Both the position numbers and the translations under genes were made by a program. A stretch of 64,000 nucleotides of DNA from Lantana camara (Eukaryota > Streptophyta > Magnoliopsida > Lamiales > Verbenaceae). Shown here piece by piece: positions 10,679 to 22,917 of this stretch (position 1 is its first letter; every line of letters starts with the position of its first letter). The notes beneath the pieces were generated by a model. The model saw only the letters and a list, made by a program, of their open reading frames with translations, searched no databases and was not told the DNA's origin. The stretch is taken from assembly GCA_037501455.1 (NCBI GenBank), contig CM074865.1, forward strand, positions 38,794,501 through 38,858,500. Direction: 5' to 3'.

Positions 10679-13600
10679 CTCCTCCGTTTCTCGCCCGATC
10701 AACGATCCGTGGTAAGATGTGAACTCCTCTCTTCGTGTGTTTTGTTTTTATCCGATTGAATCCCGTTTTACTTGCTTGATTCCATGCTCTTGAGGAAGAT
10801 GATGAATAGTGTATATATATGAAAATTTGCTCCCATGCTTCCTTACTCGAATTATTTGATCCAAGATTGATATATGTTGTTCCCTCGAGCTTCCTTGTTA
10901 CTTTAATGGAAAATTTTGGGGTGTTTGTGGATGAATACATGTTATGCCATTAATGGAGTGTTTGAAGAATATGGATTTGTGCAATTATGTGCCCAAAATG
11001 TAAATTTATGATGGTTATGTGTGTATATTTGTGTTTGGTGATGTATTTTGATGCATTTTGGGTGTATAAAGTGTTGGGATGAGGTTTGGGGTGGTTTTGG
11101 AACCACCCCCGTCGACCTACTGCTATTTTGCAGCAGATTTTCGGAGAAGACGACCCAACACAGCCGTCCAAAGCCACAGCTTATTCCTTGCATGGCCATC
11201 TCCGATATTTCGAGTTGGAAAAATTTGGTTTCAACACGGTCGTGCAGCTTCACAAGCCAATCTTGGCACGGCCATGCAAACTTCGTTTGTACTCTATTTG
11301 GCCTTAAATTTTAACTGTAGAAACCTCTTTGAGTGTAAAGTATTCTTCAATTAAAATCACCTTAAAATTCATTCAGATTTGTGAGATATAACCATTTTAA
11401 TTTTGTGTCGCCACTTCGCCAAAATTCTGCTTTTATTCAAATTCAAATATATGCCATTTTCGGATCCCTTTAAATCACACTTCGAGCCATAGACTGTTGG
11501 AAAGCCCTATTTGTCTAGTTCGATATCCAAGAAACAAAACTCAATCCCCATTTTTTAAACTCAAGATATGCCCATTTTCCTACAACTTGTGCATTTCGAA
11601 AAGATTTCCAACTTTGCCCATTTTTTATCGGAACCACTTTTTGTGTTTTTCTTCCGCTTTTCTTGTACCTTTCCACCTCTGAAATTGTTTCTAACATGTT
11701 ATATCATGTTTATGTGTATGTATTTGTTCTTATATGCAATTTATGTTGCTTAAGTAATGTGAATTGTTAGCACAAAGCACATATACACCTTGTTATGTAT
11801 CTATACGTGGTGATATGCATTAATTGTGCACGTCAACATTTCTTAACGTGTTTTATGAATATGCTAAGCTATGTGATATCTTGTTTTGTATGAAATTGAT
11901 ATGAATATGAACTATGCTTACATGATTGCATCTCTTAAGTGCATAAACATACGTCGTGCGTCTATGTGGTTCATTCTTGAGTCTAAGTCCCATATTTTAT
12001 CTTCAGTTTGTCCAGGTGCACTAGGGGTGGTGTTTCACTAGTCGAGTTGATTCCGAGGTGGATCAATTGTCTTGTTCTCGGCTTCGTCGGTGTAAGGTGA
12101 GGTTAGGATATAGTTATACCCTAGTGCAACGTGCTCATTTTCAATGTATGTGGTTTATAGCCCAAAGTATAAGTAAATACGTGGGAGATATGTATTTTTA
12201 TGACCTTGTTATGCGTTTACAAGTATGATACGCAATTTACAAGCCTATGTACTCTTGTTATGGTATGATATGATTTGTTAAGTTATGCAACATTAAACCA
12301 TGCTTCAAACCGTGTGCCTCGTATGAGCCAGGAGCTACGTGCTAAGGAAAATGTTTTGGATTTGACACGGAGAGGTATGTAAAGCATAGTTGTTGCAAGG
12401 TAAGGTATGTTATGCTTAATATGATATGTTATGATATGTAACGGGTTAAGATATGAAAGTTCTGGTAAGGTATGTAATGAATGGTTAATGTTGGGCCCCG
12501 GAGACGTGGCTAAGGATGCCCGGGACGGTGTCGGGCCATTGGGTTAAGCCTGTGTGCGATCTCCGTATGAAGTATTCACACACGACTCTTGGAGGTTGAG
12601 AAGGCGTGGTGTTTTATGCCTCCGTTGAATTCTGGGGAAGGTACAATGTGGACTCGTTACCCCGTGTGCATGCTTAAGTTGGTTGTGTGGGAGGTATGAT
12701 ATGAAAGTACGTTATGTTTTATTTTGTTTTAATATGAATGATATGTAATGAGGAGAAAAGGATGGAGAATAATACTCCTACCGACCGAGTTATAAGTATG
12801 TATGATATGTTAAGGTTGGTGAAACCGGGATAGACTTGTTAATAAGATAAAATATGGCTATGTTTTGAAATGATAAGATAAGTTACGAAATGATAGGTTT
12901 TGATATGGAATGTATGATATGGTTTGCTTAAGCTAAGTTACGTTTTGTTTCGTTTTGCTAAGTAATCCCTTATATGTATGCATCACGGGCAAATGTTCTG
13001 GTGTACAAAAACTATCCCCGGGTTCATAAATATTATGATTTGAACGTGTTGTGCTATATATATGTAGTTATGTGTGGGTAGTCCCTCACTCAGTCAGTGT
13101 GACTGACCCTCTCCCTCCCCAATGTTTTAGTTTGTAGGTTTGGCTTCGGAGTTCGAGCTAGGAGGCGTGAGTAGAGTCCTTGGAGTCTGTCATCTTGTTT
13201 AAGTTCGAGTCTTTTGCATACGCATTTTGTAATTCGGATAAGTTTGTACGAATGAATATGTATACGCATTGTTTATGTTTTGAAGTGACTTTCGAGACAG
13301 CCTTCTAGGGATAGATTAAACCCTTCACTGTTCTTGTATTGATTATCATGAATGTATGCATTGCTTTCGCATGTGCATTTGGTTTCGTTGATTTGATTTT
13401 GAAGTCAGGGTCTACGTCCCGCCTAGCTTAGGTGTGTTTATTTGTCTCCCATTCGCCACTGCTTAGTTCATGTACGGATTTCCCATTTCGTAGGTGGACT
13501 GGGCTTTGGTGCGGGGTGTAACGCCCCAATTTTCGGCTTTCCAGGTACGCGAATTAATTGTCAAATGTGTCTTAATTTCCTAATTGTCCTTAATTTACAT

Positions 13601-14328
13601 TTCTTTAAATTCAAGGACTAAATTGCATAAATATATTCTTGGACTAAATTGATCATTTTCCAAACCTCATATCCTTAATTGCATAACTTGATTAAATAAG
13701 GGGCTTAATTGCAATTTGTGCCAATTCATTAATTCCAAGGGATGAATCACATTAAATGCTTCTTCATGCTTCCATTTCATGATCATCTTTCATTATGTAC
13801 AAGAAATATATACATATTTTCTCCCTTCTCTTACCGAGACTCAACCCTTCAAGAAAGGAAGAGGAATCCATCATCTCAAGCTATTAATTTGGAGGAATCA
13901 TGGGTTTCGAAGCATCATCATCCTCTATCTTGCTCTCTTTTCTTCTAATTTTCATTCCAAGGAATACATGAGTTATTATATGAATTCTTGAAATTTATAT
14001 GTGAGGCTAGGGTTTATGAATTCATGAAATAATTGGATTATTTGATGTTAGAAGTATGATCATGTGCTTGTAACTTGAATTTCATGCTTATATCTTGAGA
14101 ATTATGGAGTTTTATGGTATAAATGTTCATGAGAGTTGATCTTGAATTCTTGGTGAATTAAGCTTGAACTAAGTGTTTATGTTGGATTTTATCATACCTT
14201 GAATGTATATGCATATTAGTTTCCAGAGTTCTTGCAATTAGAAATGGATTCAATGATGTTTTATGAAGATTTGATGATATTTCGTGCCTCCCCTGTTTCT
14301 GCCTCTGTTTCTGCATCTTCTGCATAAT

Positions 14329-14513
14329 GGGAACGGCCCTTCCCGTTCCCTTTGTATTTGGGGAACGGCCGTTCCCATAGTTTGAATAGTGTAATGGCAG
14401 CGAGGACGGGAACGGCCCTTCCCATTTTGGCTTGTAAGCCAGAACGGCCGTTCCCATCTTCGGGAGTCACTTTGGGTAGCTGGGAACGGCCATTCCCATT
14501 TTGAACCGTTCCC
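14329..14513. repeat. Array of five GGGAACGGCC(G/C/A)TTCCC palindromes
   Basis: Near-perfect 15-16-bp palindromes start at 14329, 14361, 14408, 14441 and 14482, plus a half site near 14504. Spacers of 17-31 bp are otherwise unrelated. Confidence 0.85.
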
Positions 14514-14930
14514 AGGCCTCTGGAGAGGTAGAAAGTTTCTGTATAAAACATGCATTTCCATTTCCTTTTGTTACCTCTATTTGGTCCCAATATGCTATTA
14601 TATGATCAATATCATGCCAAAAAGTGAATATATTATGCTACATTGTTCATGGCATGCCATCTCGTCTTTTGATCATGTCGTGTGCTTATTTGGTAACGTT
14701 ATCAAGTTATGGTCTAATGAGGGCACAATCGTTTCTATTCCTTGCTAATTGTTCTCGGGAATAAAGGTTGGGATCAATGAGCATGTTCACGCATTCATGA
14801 ATCGTCGTGTCACCCGCTAGCAAGCAAGTCAGGTCATGCCAAGCCATGCACGTACCGTGATTATCGTGTCATTGTCAGGATCATGCAAAGCAATTCGGCC
14901 TCCATGTTATCGTGATCATCGTGATTATCA

Positions 14931-15135
14931 TGTACCTGGGTTCTCCTGGCCAGGTCCTCCTTAGTGAGGGCGTTGGGCTGGTCTTCGGGCTGGCGGTTGT
15001 CCGTCCAACCACAGGAAGAACAAAGCCCTATCGTGTACCTGTGTTCTCCTGGCCAGGTTCTCCTTAGTGAAGGCGCTGGGTCAGTCTCAGAGCTGGTGGT
15101 TGTCCGTCCAACCACAGGAAGAACAAACCCTATCG
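14931..15135. repeat. Tandem duplication of about 103 bp
   Basis: Copies at 14931-15033 and 15034-15135 share TTCTCCTGGCCAGGT, TTGTCCGTCCAACCACAGG and the ending CCCTATCG, with a few substitutions. They lie inside the third LTR. Confidence 0.85.
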
Positions 15136-15192
15136 TGTTATCGTGATTGGTGAAGGCTCGCTACCTTCCCATTATCGTGTTATCGTGTTACC

Positions 15193-15234
15193 GTGATTGG
15201 AGTGATGGAGTGATTGGAGTGATGGAGTGATTGG
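15193..15234. repeat. GTGATTGGA/GTGATGGA minisatellite
   Basis: Alternating GTGATTGGA and GTGATGGA units span about 42 bases. Confidence 0.8.
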
Positions 15235-15670
15235 GGGATGATGTGACTAGGGTGGTGGTGTTTAATGGAATGATGTGGTAATTCATGAAATCGATATATG
15301 CGCAGTATTCTTGCAGGTACAACTCTAGACGGGAACCAGGCTGAGTCGAGTCCTTGCATTCGAGCCCCGCGAGGTGTATTTACTTATTTGTTATCATTTC
15401 AAGGAATTATTGTTCAGGTTACATGTTACGTATTTTGAGGAGATGATAATGTATTGATATGTAAACTCCGGGTATGAATTACTTGATAAATGATAGATAA
15501 TATCGCATACTTTAATTTATTTGTTACGCATTATGGTTATTGATTACAAATTAGTCCCACCTTGCTTCTCGTGTTATCTTATTGTCACCCGTTCGCTATA
15601 GGTTGGTTCATGTACGGACATTTCATTTCGTATGTGGAGCGGCCTATGGTGCGGGGGTGTGGCATCCTTA

Positions 15671-18192
15671 CGTGTTGGTTCATGTACGGACATTTCATTT
15701 CATTTCGAATGCGCACGTGATATCTTGACCCAAGGTGATGCGTGTTGGGGGCATGCCAACACGATTTTAAGTAAAACCGGATAAAAATATGGTGTGGTAA
15801 GAGTAAAAGAAAATAAAAAAAGAAAAGAGTAAACGGAAAAGTTGTCTTCTATCATCTTGCGTGTGAGCTATGCTGTGAAACCATGACTTAGATAATAAAA
15901 AACAATCGATTGGAGTTTAGATGTTGCAAAAAAGAAAAGAAAAAGAACACTTGAAGAAACTGTGAATTGCTTTGAAAATTAAGTTAACACGAGTACATAT
16001 AAAGAGTTAGAAAACTCTAAGTAGTTTTAGGAGTTTGATTGGGGTGGTTAAGACAGAAAAATAAAGATACAAAGTGTGGGAAATTTATAGACGTCCACTC
16101 GTATTGTCCTCCAAGAAATCTCTAAATCCAAATCCTAACTGGCTCTTCAAGCTTGTCATATCCAAATTCCTTTGGGAGTGCTCCATGGCCAGAGAAGATA
16201 TTCTAAATTTTGCGTGACCGACGGCCTTTCCTTACTCAAGGGCATCGAAGCCCTCTTCCGTGTTGAGGGAGATCGACATGATCTTCCCTTGTTGAGCATG
16301 ACTTGGCTAGACGGCCAAATCTACGAATAAACATCCTTATAACTTATAATAATTCTAAAAAAGTTGAACCCTTCCCCAAGGCTCGACCGCACCAACGTGG
16401 CAAAACTCACCACATGGAGCTAATTAGCATGGGGCTCAGCCACATGGACAATTAAAATAATTTTGACATATAATATTAATTAATAATAAATTAATCAATT
16501 AAAAATTATTTTAAGCCCAAACAACAGACATCACCATGGGACAGTGAAACACCCTATGTGTAAAAGTGTAAAACCTTGCCGCGGGAGAGTCTTTCTGATT
16601 TGCTCAATTTATGGTTATCCTAGATATAACCAATCATGTTGTACATAAAACCCTCGTTGATAATGACCAACGTCACAACAAGTATTTCAAAATCATGGCC
16701 AATTACGAACCACCAGCGTAAATTGCGCACCTCCAAACCAACCACACTGCATAAAAAAAAATCCCAATCGGTCCAATACCACCCAAAAACACCAAAACGA
16801 AATCTAACACCAAAAAAGTCGTAATAGCGGATCTATTATCCAGCCATAGGGGGGAAAAATAAAGAAAGAAAAAAAAATTGTGATTTTATTTAGAAAGGTT
16901 TATTATTATTAGCTCACTTATAGGTAGGATGACAATAAGTTATTTGTTGTCCTTTTCATTTGGTATTTGAGTGTCACCTGAATACATGGAAATCCGATCT
17001 CCTCCCTCTCTCACACACAGTCCTCTTGCCTCCTTTTCAAGTTAACTTATATCTACTGTTTTCATGCTGAAATTTAAATCAAAAACCCACAATAGCTTCA
17101 AACATGACATGCTGCTGGTATTTTCTGCTCATTGCATGAACATACTGTAGCCATGCAGCACACGTACATACACATACACATTGCATATACAAATTGCCAA
17201 CAGATCAATGAAGCTGTGGTTTTTTCAATGAATAGGAAAAAATAGTAATAATCACTTCCTTACATGCTACTGCACATTTCTGCTCTCTTCAAATGCCTCA
17301 ACCTATGGCGAAAACAATTTTTTTTTACAGAGGACAATGCAATAAAAATAGTAAGAATAATCTTTTATTGGTTCTGTATGCCGGTTCCACGATATGCCGC
17401 AAATCGGTCAAAAGATAATAGAATGCAACTCCATCTGCCTTGCAATAATCAATGGCTGAACAAGTCATTGAAGTGGAGCAACAACAATAAGCCTCTCAAT
17501 AAATATACAGAGCTGTCAGAACATTATCTTTTAGATGGATCTTAAATACCATGATGCCGCCAATAAAAACAAGTTCTGCACAGCATGCAAAGAGTTGTCA
17601 GCACTGGAATATATGGGACAATCTTTACGAGAACACCAAAAAAAGGACAGAGATGGAACACAACCCATAATTAATGACATGGAATGATGAAATGCACAAA
17701 CTAGCAAGCTGCAGGGAGCAGAAATTACATGAGAAGAAAATTATAAAAACTAATAAATGAACAAGCATATCGACTATTCACCGTAAAAGATTGCTAATCA
17801 AGAAAACACAACCTGATGCAAAGTTACGAATAAACTGATCCCTAACTGAACAATATTCTGGCACCTCAGATGAATACCGCAGATCAGTTGGGGGAGGGAA
17901 TTAACCTCTTCACATTCTTTGTTCAATAGGCTTCTTTGTGATAGGGGAAAACCCAAAATGCCATATTGAATAGAGTTTGATTCGAGTAAATTAAAGAATA
18001 AGCCCGCCAATGAAAGGCACATGATAAACACTCAAGTAAATATACAAAAAGGTACCCATTCCTGTTCAGTCATTAATTCATCTTCAGTTTTTTTATTTAT
18101 TCTTACTGAAAATGCGGATTTATAGTAGCAACTTATTAGCTACTAGGATTTCAAAGTTTTTTTTTTTTTTCTTTTTGTGGTGCTTTTTAGTA
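15671..18192. other. Spacer without recognisable gene
   Basis: AT-rich sequence without an ORF or element boundary that I can support. A minus-strand stretch at about 17810-17900 has codon-like content and ends in a splice-donor-like CATCAG|GTTGTG, but no partner exon was recognised. Confidence 0.4.
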
Positions 18193-18266
18193 TCTATACT
18201 ATTATATCAATAAGCGAGAGACTCATTTGGTGTCATGGACTCTTTTTTTCTTTTTTTTTGTGATGT

Positions 18267-18551
18267 TATTAGAGATAATACCTCAGATGCTTATCTAAAT
18301 TTCAATTAGAGATAGATAAAAATAAAAGATAAGGATATTTGGGTTTGTTATTTGTTAGGAGTTTGTTTTTCAAGTGATTAGTTTTTTCTGATTTTGAACG
18401 TTTGTTGAGAATTTCTATTAGTTATATTTTGTATAAATATCAGCCTCTATCAATGAATAAATGCAGATTTTTCCAGAGAATAAAAGTACTTCTCATTTCT
18501 TTCGTTTTCTTCTTTGATCTCAACCTTTGTTCTGTGCATAAAAAACCAACA
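18267..18551 (+). repeat. Copia 5' LTR
   Basis: It begins TATTAGAGATAATACC directly after the GATGT TSD and ends AAAACCAACA before the PBS. It contains GTATAAATATCAG, the probable TATA region, and an AATAAA. Confidence 0.85.
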
Positions 18552-18553
18552 AA

Positions 18554-18568
18554 TTGGTATCAAGAGCC
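18554..18568 (+). other. Copia primer-binding site
   Basis: TTGGTATCAAGAGCC lies two bases after the 5' LTR. It matches the initiator tRNA-Met PBS with one extra A. Confidence 0.7.
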
Positions 18569-18627
18569 CTTTATCTTAAGGGACCTGTGATATATTTTTA
18601 AAAAATATTCACAAAAAAATTTCACAC

Positions 18628-19650
18628 ATGGCATATGAAACCAACTCATTCTCTACACCCCCTATCATCTCTGGAGAAAACTACCAGATTTGGGCCGTTA
18701 GGATGTCAACTTTTTTGCAAGCTTATGACTTATGGGAGCCAGTGGAAGATGACTATGAAGTGCCTCCATTGCCCAACAATCCAACAGCTGCCCAGATGAA
18801 GAATCATGGCGAGAGAAAGATAAGGAAATATAAAGCCAAAGCCTGTCTTTATTCCGCTGTGTCTGAGAGCATCTTCACTAGAATCACGTCCTTAGAATCA
18901 GCAAAAGCAACATGGGACTATCTTAGAGAGGAGTATCAAAGAAATGATAGAACCAAGAATATGCAAGTGCTTAACCTAAGGAGGGAATTTGAAATGCAAA
19001 GAATGAAAGAATCAGAGACTATTAAAGAGTACTCGACAGGCTTCTTTGTATTGTGAATAAGATTACTTGGTGAAGATTTATCTGATAATAGGGTTGTAGA
19101 AAAAAATTTAGTTATATTGCCTGAAAGATTTGAATCAAAAATTGCTGACTTGGAAGAGTCTAAAAATCTGTCAAGAATTTCTTTGGCAGAACTTTTAAAT
19201 GTTTTACAGGCACAAGAACAAAGAAGACTGATGAGACAAGAAGGGACTGTAAAAGGTGCTTTTCAAGCCAAACTATTAGCTCAAGAAGAAGACAAAAACA
19301 AGAAGGTGAAGGGTAGAAAAAGCGATATCAGAAGAGGTAATGTTGGAGCAAGCAAAACCAATACTCGTGAACGCAACAACAATAACAGAGGAGATTTTCC
19401 TCCATGTCAATACTATGGAAGAACAAATCACCTTTCACAAAACTGTTGGAAAAGGCCAGATGTGCAATGTAGGAAGCGCAAACGGATGGGCCATGTGGAG
19501 AGAATTTGCAAGACCAAATTAATCCAAGAAGAGGAACAAGCTCAAGTAGTTGATCAACAAGAGGAGGAGCAATTGTTCGATGCCTCATGTTATGCAAGCA
19601 ATGGTTTCAATGAACATTGGCTGGTTGATAGTGGTTGCACAAATACATGA
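18628..19650 (+). pseudogene. Copia gag (broken)
   Basis: The frame starts MAYETNSF at 18628 and encodes a Copia-type gag N-terminus (GENYQIWAVRMSTFL, then RTKNMQVLNLRREFEMQRM). A one-base loss near 19033 shifts frame and gives a stop at about 19056. The gag reading resumes in another frame (LPERFESKIADLEES) to the zinc-knuckle region. Both knuckles have lost a cysteine: CQYYGRTNHLSQNC and CRKRKRMGHVERIC. The protease start HWLVDSGC is present just before a second frameshift near 19645. It cannot make a working nucleocapsid. Confidence 0.8.
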
Positions 19651-20931
19651 CTTACGATAAAGAGCTCTTCAAAGAGTTAGAGAAAACAGAAATTTCCAAA
19701 GTTAAGGTTGGAAATGGTGAGTTCATTGAAGTAAAAGGCAAAGGGACAGTAGCAATTGAAAGTGTTTCAAGTACAAAATTAATTACTGATGTTTTATATG
19801 TGCCTGCAATTAAACAAAAGTTGTTTAGTGTTAAGTCAGCTACTCGAGAAGGATTTTAAGGTACTCTTTCAAAATGATAAGTGCATTATCAAAGATAGGA
19901 AGGATCAAGTTGTTTTCAAAATAAATATGAGAGGTAAAAGTTTTGCTCTAGACCCAATGCAGGAGCAAGTGGCGTATCAGCCTCTATCAACAATGCAGAA
20001 AAATGGCATAAAAGACTTGGTCACTTCCATCATGCAACACTCTTATTTATGTAAAGGAATAATTTGGTTCAAGGTTTACCTCCATTGGAAGAAATTCTCA
20101 CTGGATGCAAAGCTTGTCAATTTGGCAAACAATGCAGGTTATCATTTCCACAAAAGGCCTGGAGAGCTTCAAAAAAGCTGCAACTAATACACGCAGATGT
20201 TGGAGGTCCTCAAAGAACTCCTCCTCTTAAGGGAAGTAAATATTATATTTTGTTCATAGATGACTTTACTCGAATGTGTTGGATTTACTTTCTAAAGTTC
20301 AAGTCGGAAGTTGCAGGTGTATTTTGGAAATTTAAAGCTTGGGTGGAAAATCAAGCTGGTTGCAAATACAAGTAGTGAGATCAGATAATGGAAAGGAGTA
20401 TACTTCAAAAAATTTCAGCCAATTTTGCGAGGAAGCTAGTATTGAACATCAACTCACAGCTCCATATTCCACAACAAAATGGCATGAGTGAAAGAAAGAA
20501 TAAGTCCATAATGAACATGACAAGATGTTTGCTTCATGAGAAAGAGTTGCCGAAAAAGTTTTGGGCAGAGGCTGCGAACACTGCTGTATTCCTCTTAAAT
20601 AGACTTCCAACAAGGGTCTTGCAAAGGAAAACACCTTTTGAGGCTTGGCATGGGTACAAACCTTCTATACAAAATTTGAAAATATTTGGTTGTTTATGCT
20701 TTTCTTTTGTACCTCAGGTGAAAAGAGACAAGTTAGATAAAAGAGCCGAATCTGGTATATTTATTGGCTATAGTAATATATGAAAAGCTTACAGAATTTT
20801 TCAACCCCAAACAGGAAAAATTCTAGTAAGTAGAGATGTTACATTTATGGAGGATGAACAGTGGACTTGGGAGGATACAAGCAATGACAAGATGGAGCAA
20901 CCTTTACTTGATGATGTTGATAACATACCAA

Positions 20932-21075
20932 CTATGATGCACGGACACGGACACAGCGACACGGACACGACACGACACGGATTTTACCTTGAATTTCCCA
21001 CGTAAGGAGTGTCGGACACGAGTGTTCGACACGACACGACAAAATGATATTTTTATAAGTGTCCGTGCATCATGG
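20932..21075. mobile_element. 144-bp MITE in Copia pol (copy 1)
   Basis: The terminal inverted repeats C(T/C)ATGATGCACGGACAC lie at 20932-20948 and 21059-21075. Both flanks carry CATACCAA (20924-20931 and 21076-21083), an 8-bp target duplication compatible with hAT (or 9-bp Mutator-like) insertion. The inside is rich in CGGACACGACACG. Confidence 0.7.
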
Positions 21076-21180
21076 CATACCAATAAGGGGAACGAGGTTA
21101 CTTTCAGAAATTTACCAGAGGTGCAATATAGCTATCGTGGAGCCAGGTGAATTTAATGAAGCTGATTGAGAAGAATCACA

Positions 21181-21323
21181 CGGACACGACACGACACGGA
21201 TACGGCGACACGGATTTTTTCTTAAATTTCCCACGTAAGGAGTGTCGGACACGAGTGTTTGACACGACATAGCATGACACGACACGGCAAAATGACATTT
21301 TTAGAAGTGTCCGTGCATCATAG
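21181..21323. mobile_element. Second, 5'-truncated MITE copy
   Basis: It shares the body and right terminus GTGTCCGTGCATCAT with copy 1 but lacks the left inverted repeat. It is followed by the same CATACCAA and the same Copia segment as copy 1. This shows a tandem duplication of MITE plus Copia DNA rather than a second insertion. Confidence 0.7.
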
Positions 21324-22917
21324 CATACCAATAAGGGGAACGAGATTACTTTCAGAAATTTACCAGAGGTGCAATATAGCTATCGTGGAGCCAGCTGAAT
21401 TTAATGAAGCTCAGAAAGACCAGAAATGGGTTGAAGCCATGAAAGAAGAATTGAGAATGATTGAGAAGAATCACACTTGGGAGCTTGTAGAGAAACCTCA
21501 AGACAGGAAAATTATTGGAGTTAAATGGGTATTTAGAACCAAGTTAAATGCAAATAGTTCGATCAACAAGCACAAAGCTAGGCTTGTGGTAAAAGGATAT
21601 GCTCAAGTATTTGGTGTGGACTTCTCTGAGACCTTTGCACCTGTTGCAAGACTAGATACAAGCAAATTGTTGCTAGCAATAGTTGCACAGAAGGGCTGGA
21701 AAGTGTATCAATTAGACGTTAAATTGGCTTTTCTTAATGGCTTCTTGCAGGAAGAAATATATGTCGAACCACCGGAAAGATTTATTGTGAAAGGACATGA
21801 AGATAAGGTGTATCTCCTAAAGAAGGATTTATACGGTCTCAAACAAGCTCCAAGGGCCAGGTACAATAGGATTGATGATCACCTACTACGACTAGGATTT
21901 AAAAAGAATCTCAACAAGCCTACTTTGTATCTGAAGAAGGTAAATTCAGATTTGATTGTTGTATCTGTTTATGTTGATGACCTACTTGTTACAGGAAGTA
22001 ATGAGGAGCTTATAAAAGAGTTCGGGGAGGAAATGTTTAAAGTCTTTGAGATGACAGACTTAGGGATGATGTCCTATTTTCTTGGAATGGAAGTAAGGCA
22101 AGAAAGGGATGGAATATTTATCTATCAACAAAAATATGCAAGAGAAATTCTCATAAAGTTTCATATGGAGAATTGCAAATCAACTAATACTCCGATGGAT
22201 CCTAAGGAGAAATTAAACAAAGATTATGGTGCTCAAAAGGTCAGTGAAGGACTCTACAGAAGCTTGATAGGGTGTTTGATGTATCTCGCAGCAACTAGAC
22301 CTGACATCATGTTTGCTGTGAGCCTACTTTCGCATTTTATGCATTGTGCTAGTGAGTTGCATTTTCAGGCAGCAAAAAGGGTTGTGAGATACATAAAGGG
22401 TACTTTAAATTATGGAATCAAGTTTTCTCATTGCCAAGAATTTAAATTGCATTGCTTCTCAGATAGTGATTGGGCAGGTTCAGTTGATGATATGCGAAGC
22501 ACTACAATTTATTGCTTTAGTTTTGGATCAGGCATGTTCTCTTGGTGCTCAAAGAAACAAGAAATTGTTGCTCAAAGCACTGCAGAAGCTGAATATGTGG
22601 CTGCTACAGCAGCTGTAAACCATGTTCTATGGTTCAGGAAAGTATTGGAAGATCTATACTTGGACCATGAGGAAAGCACACATATTTTCGTTGATAATCA
22701 GGCAGCTATCTCTATATCCAACAATCCGATTTTTCATGGAAAGACGAAACACTTCAAGATTAAGTTTTATTTTTTAAAAGAAGTACAAAGGGATGGAGAA
22801 GGGCTTCTACTTTACTGCAAAATAGAAGAGCAAGTTGCAAACATTCTTACTAAAGCAATGTCCAAAGCTAGATTTGAATTCTTCAGAGGGAAACTTGGAA
22901 TTTGCAGCATCTAATGC

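Larger units (their letters stand above)
8458..13517 (+). repeat. Plus-strand Gypsy 3' LTR, interrupted by a CACTA-like element
   Basis: It follows a polypurine tract and begins TATGACGCCC. With the 1.7-kb insertion at 8975-10678 removed, it aligns in order with the inverse complement of 7548-5550 and continues through U5 to GGTGCGGGG. There a further LTR starts at 13518 (TGTAACGCCCC), so its natural ...TACA end is not visible. It carries weak inverted repeats (GCACGGCCATGC type) at about 11190-11280 in the leader. Confidence 0.6.
13518..15670 (+). repeat. Gypsy-type LTR, third family, plus orientation
   Basis: It starts TGTAACGCCCC inside the GTGCGGGG end of the preceding LTR and ends near the GGTGCGGGGGTGTGG motif at about 15650, like other LTRs in the window. 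The exact 3' end is unclear because TTGGTTCATGTACGGACATT is repeated just beyond (15604 and 15678). No PBS or coding sequence follows, so it is a solo or truncated LTR. It contains a palindrome array and a 103-bp tandem duplication. Confidence 0.5.
19651..22914 (+). pseudogene. Copia pol: protease, integrase, RT, RNase H (broken)
   Basis: After the frameshift, protease sequence continues (MTYDKELF, LYVPAIKQKLFSV). Integrase follows in two or three frames, with HADVGGPQ, a SDNGKEY site in a shifted frame, and NGMSERKNKSIM, so the D, D and E catalytic positions can each be located. A stop ends the frame near 20780. A MITE and a local duplication occupy 20932-21331. The RT and RNase H part (about 21330-22914) is one open frame with ETFAPVARL, YVDDLLVTGS, DSDWAGS and STAEAEYVA. 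The AFLNG region reads LDVKLAFLNG instead of the usual S. The downstream polypurine tract lies at 22918-22926. Confidence 0.85.

Noticed and set aside
11048..11354. Cluster of overlapping frames of 73-103 codons
   Set aside because: They lie in the leader of an LTR, occur on both strands and have no recognisable domain.
14158..14590. Minus-strand frames with repeated NGRS/GKGR motifs
   Set aside because: The repeats are the DNA palindromes GGGAACGGCCGTTCCC translated. The LTR runs on the plus strand.
16636..17545. Frames of 62 and 93 codons
   Set aside because: No domain, no codon bias and no splice context that I could support.
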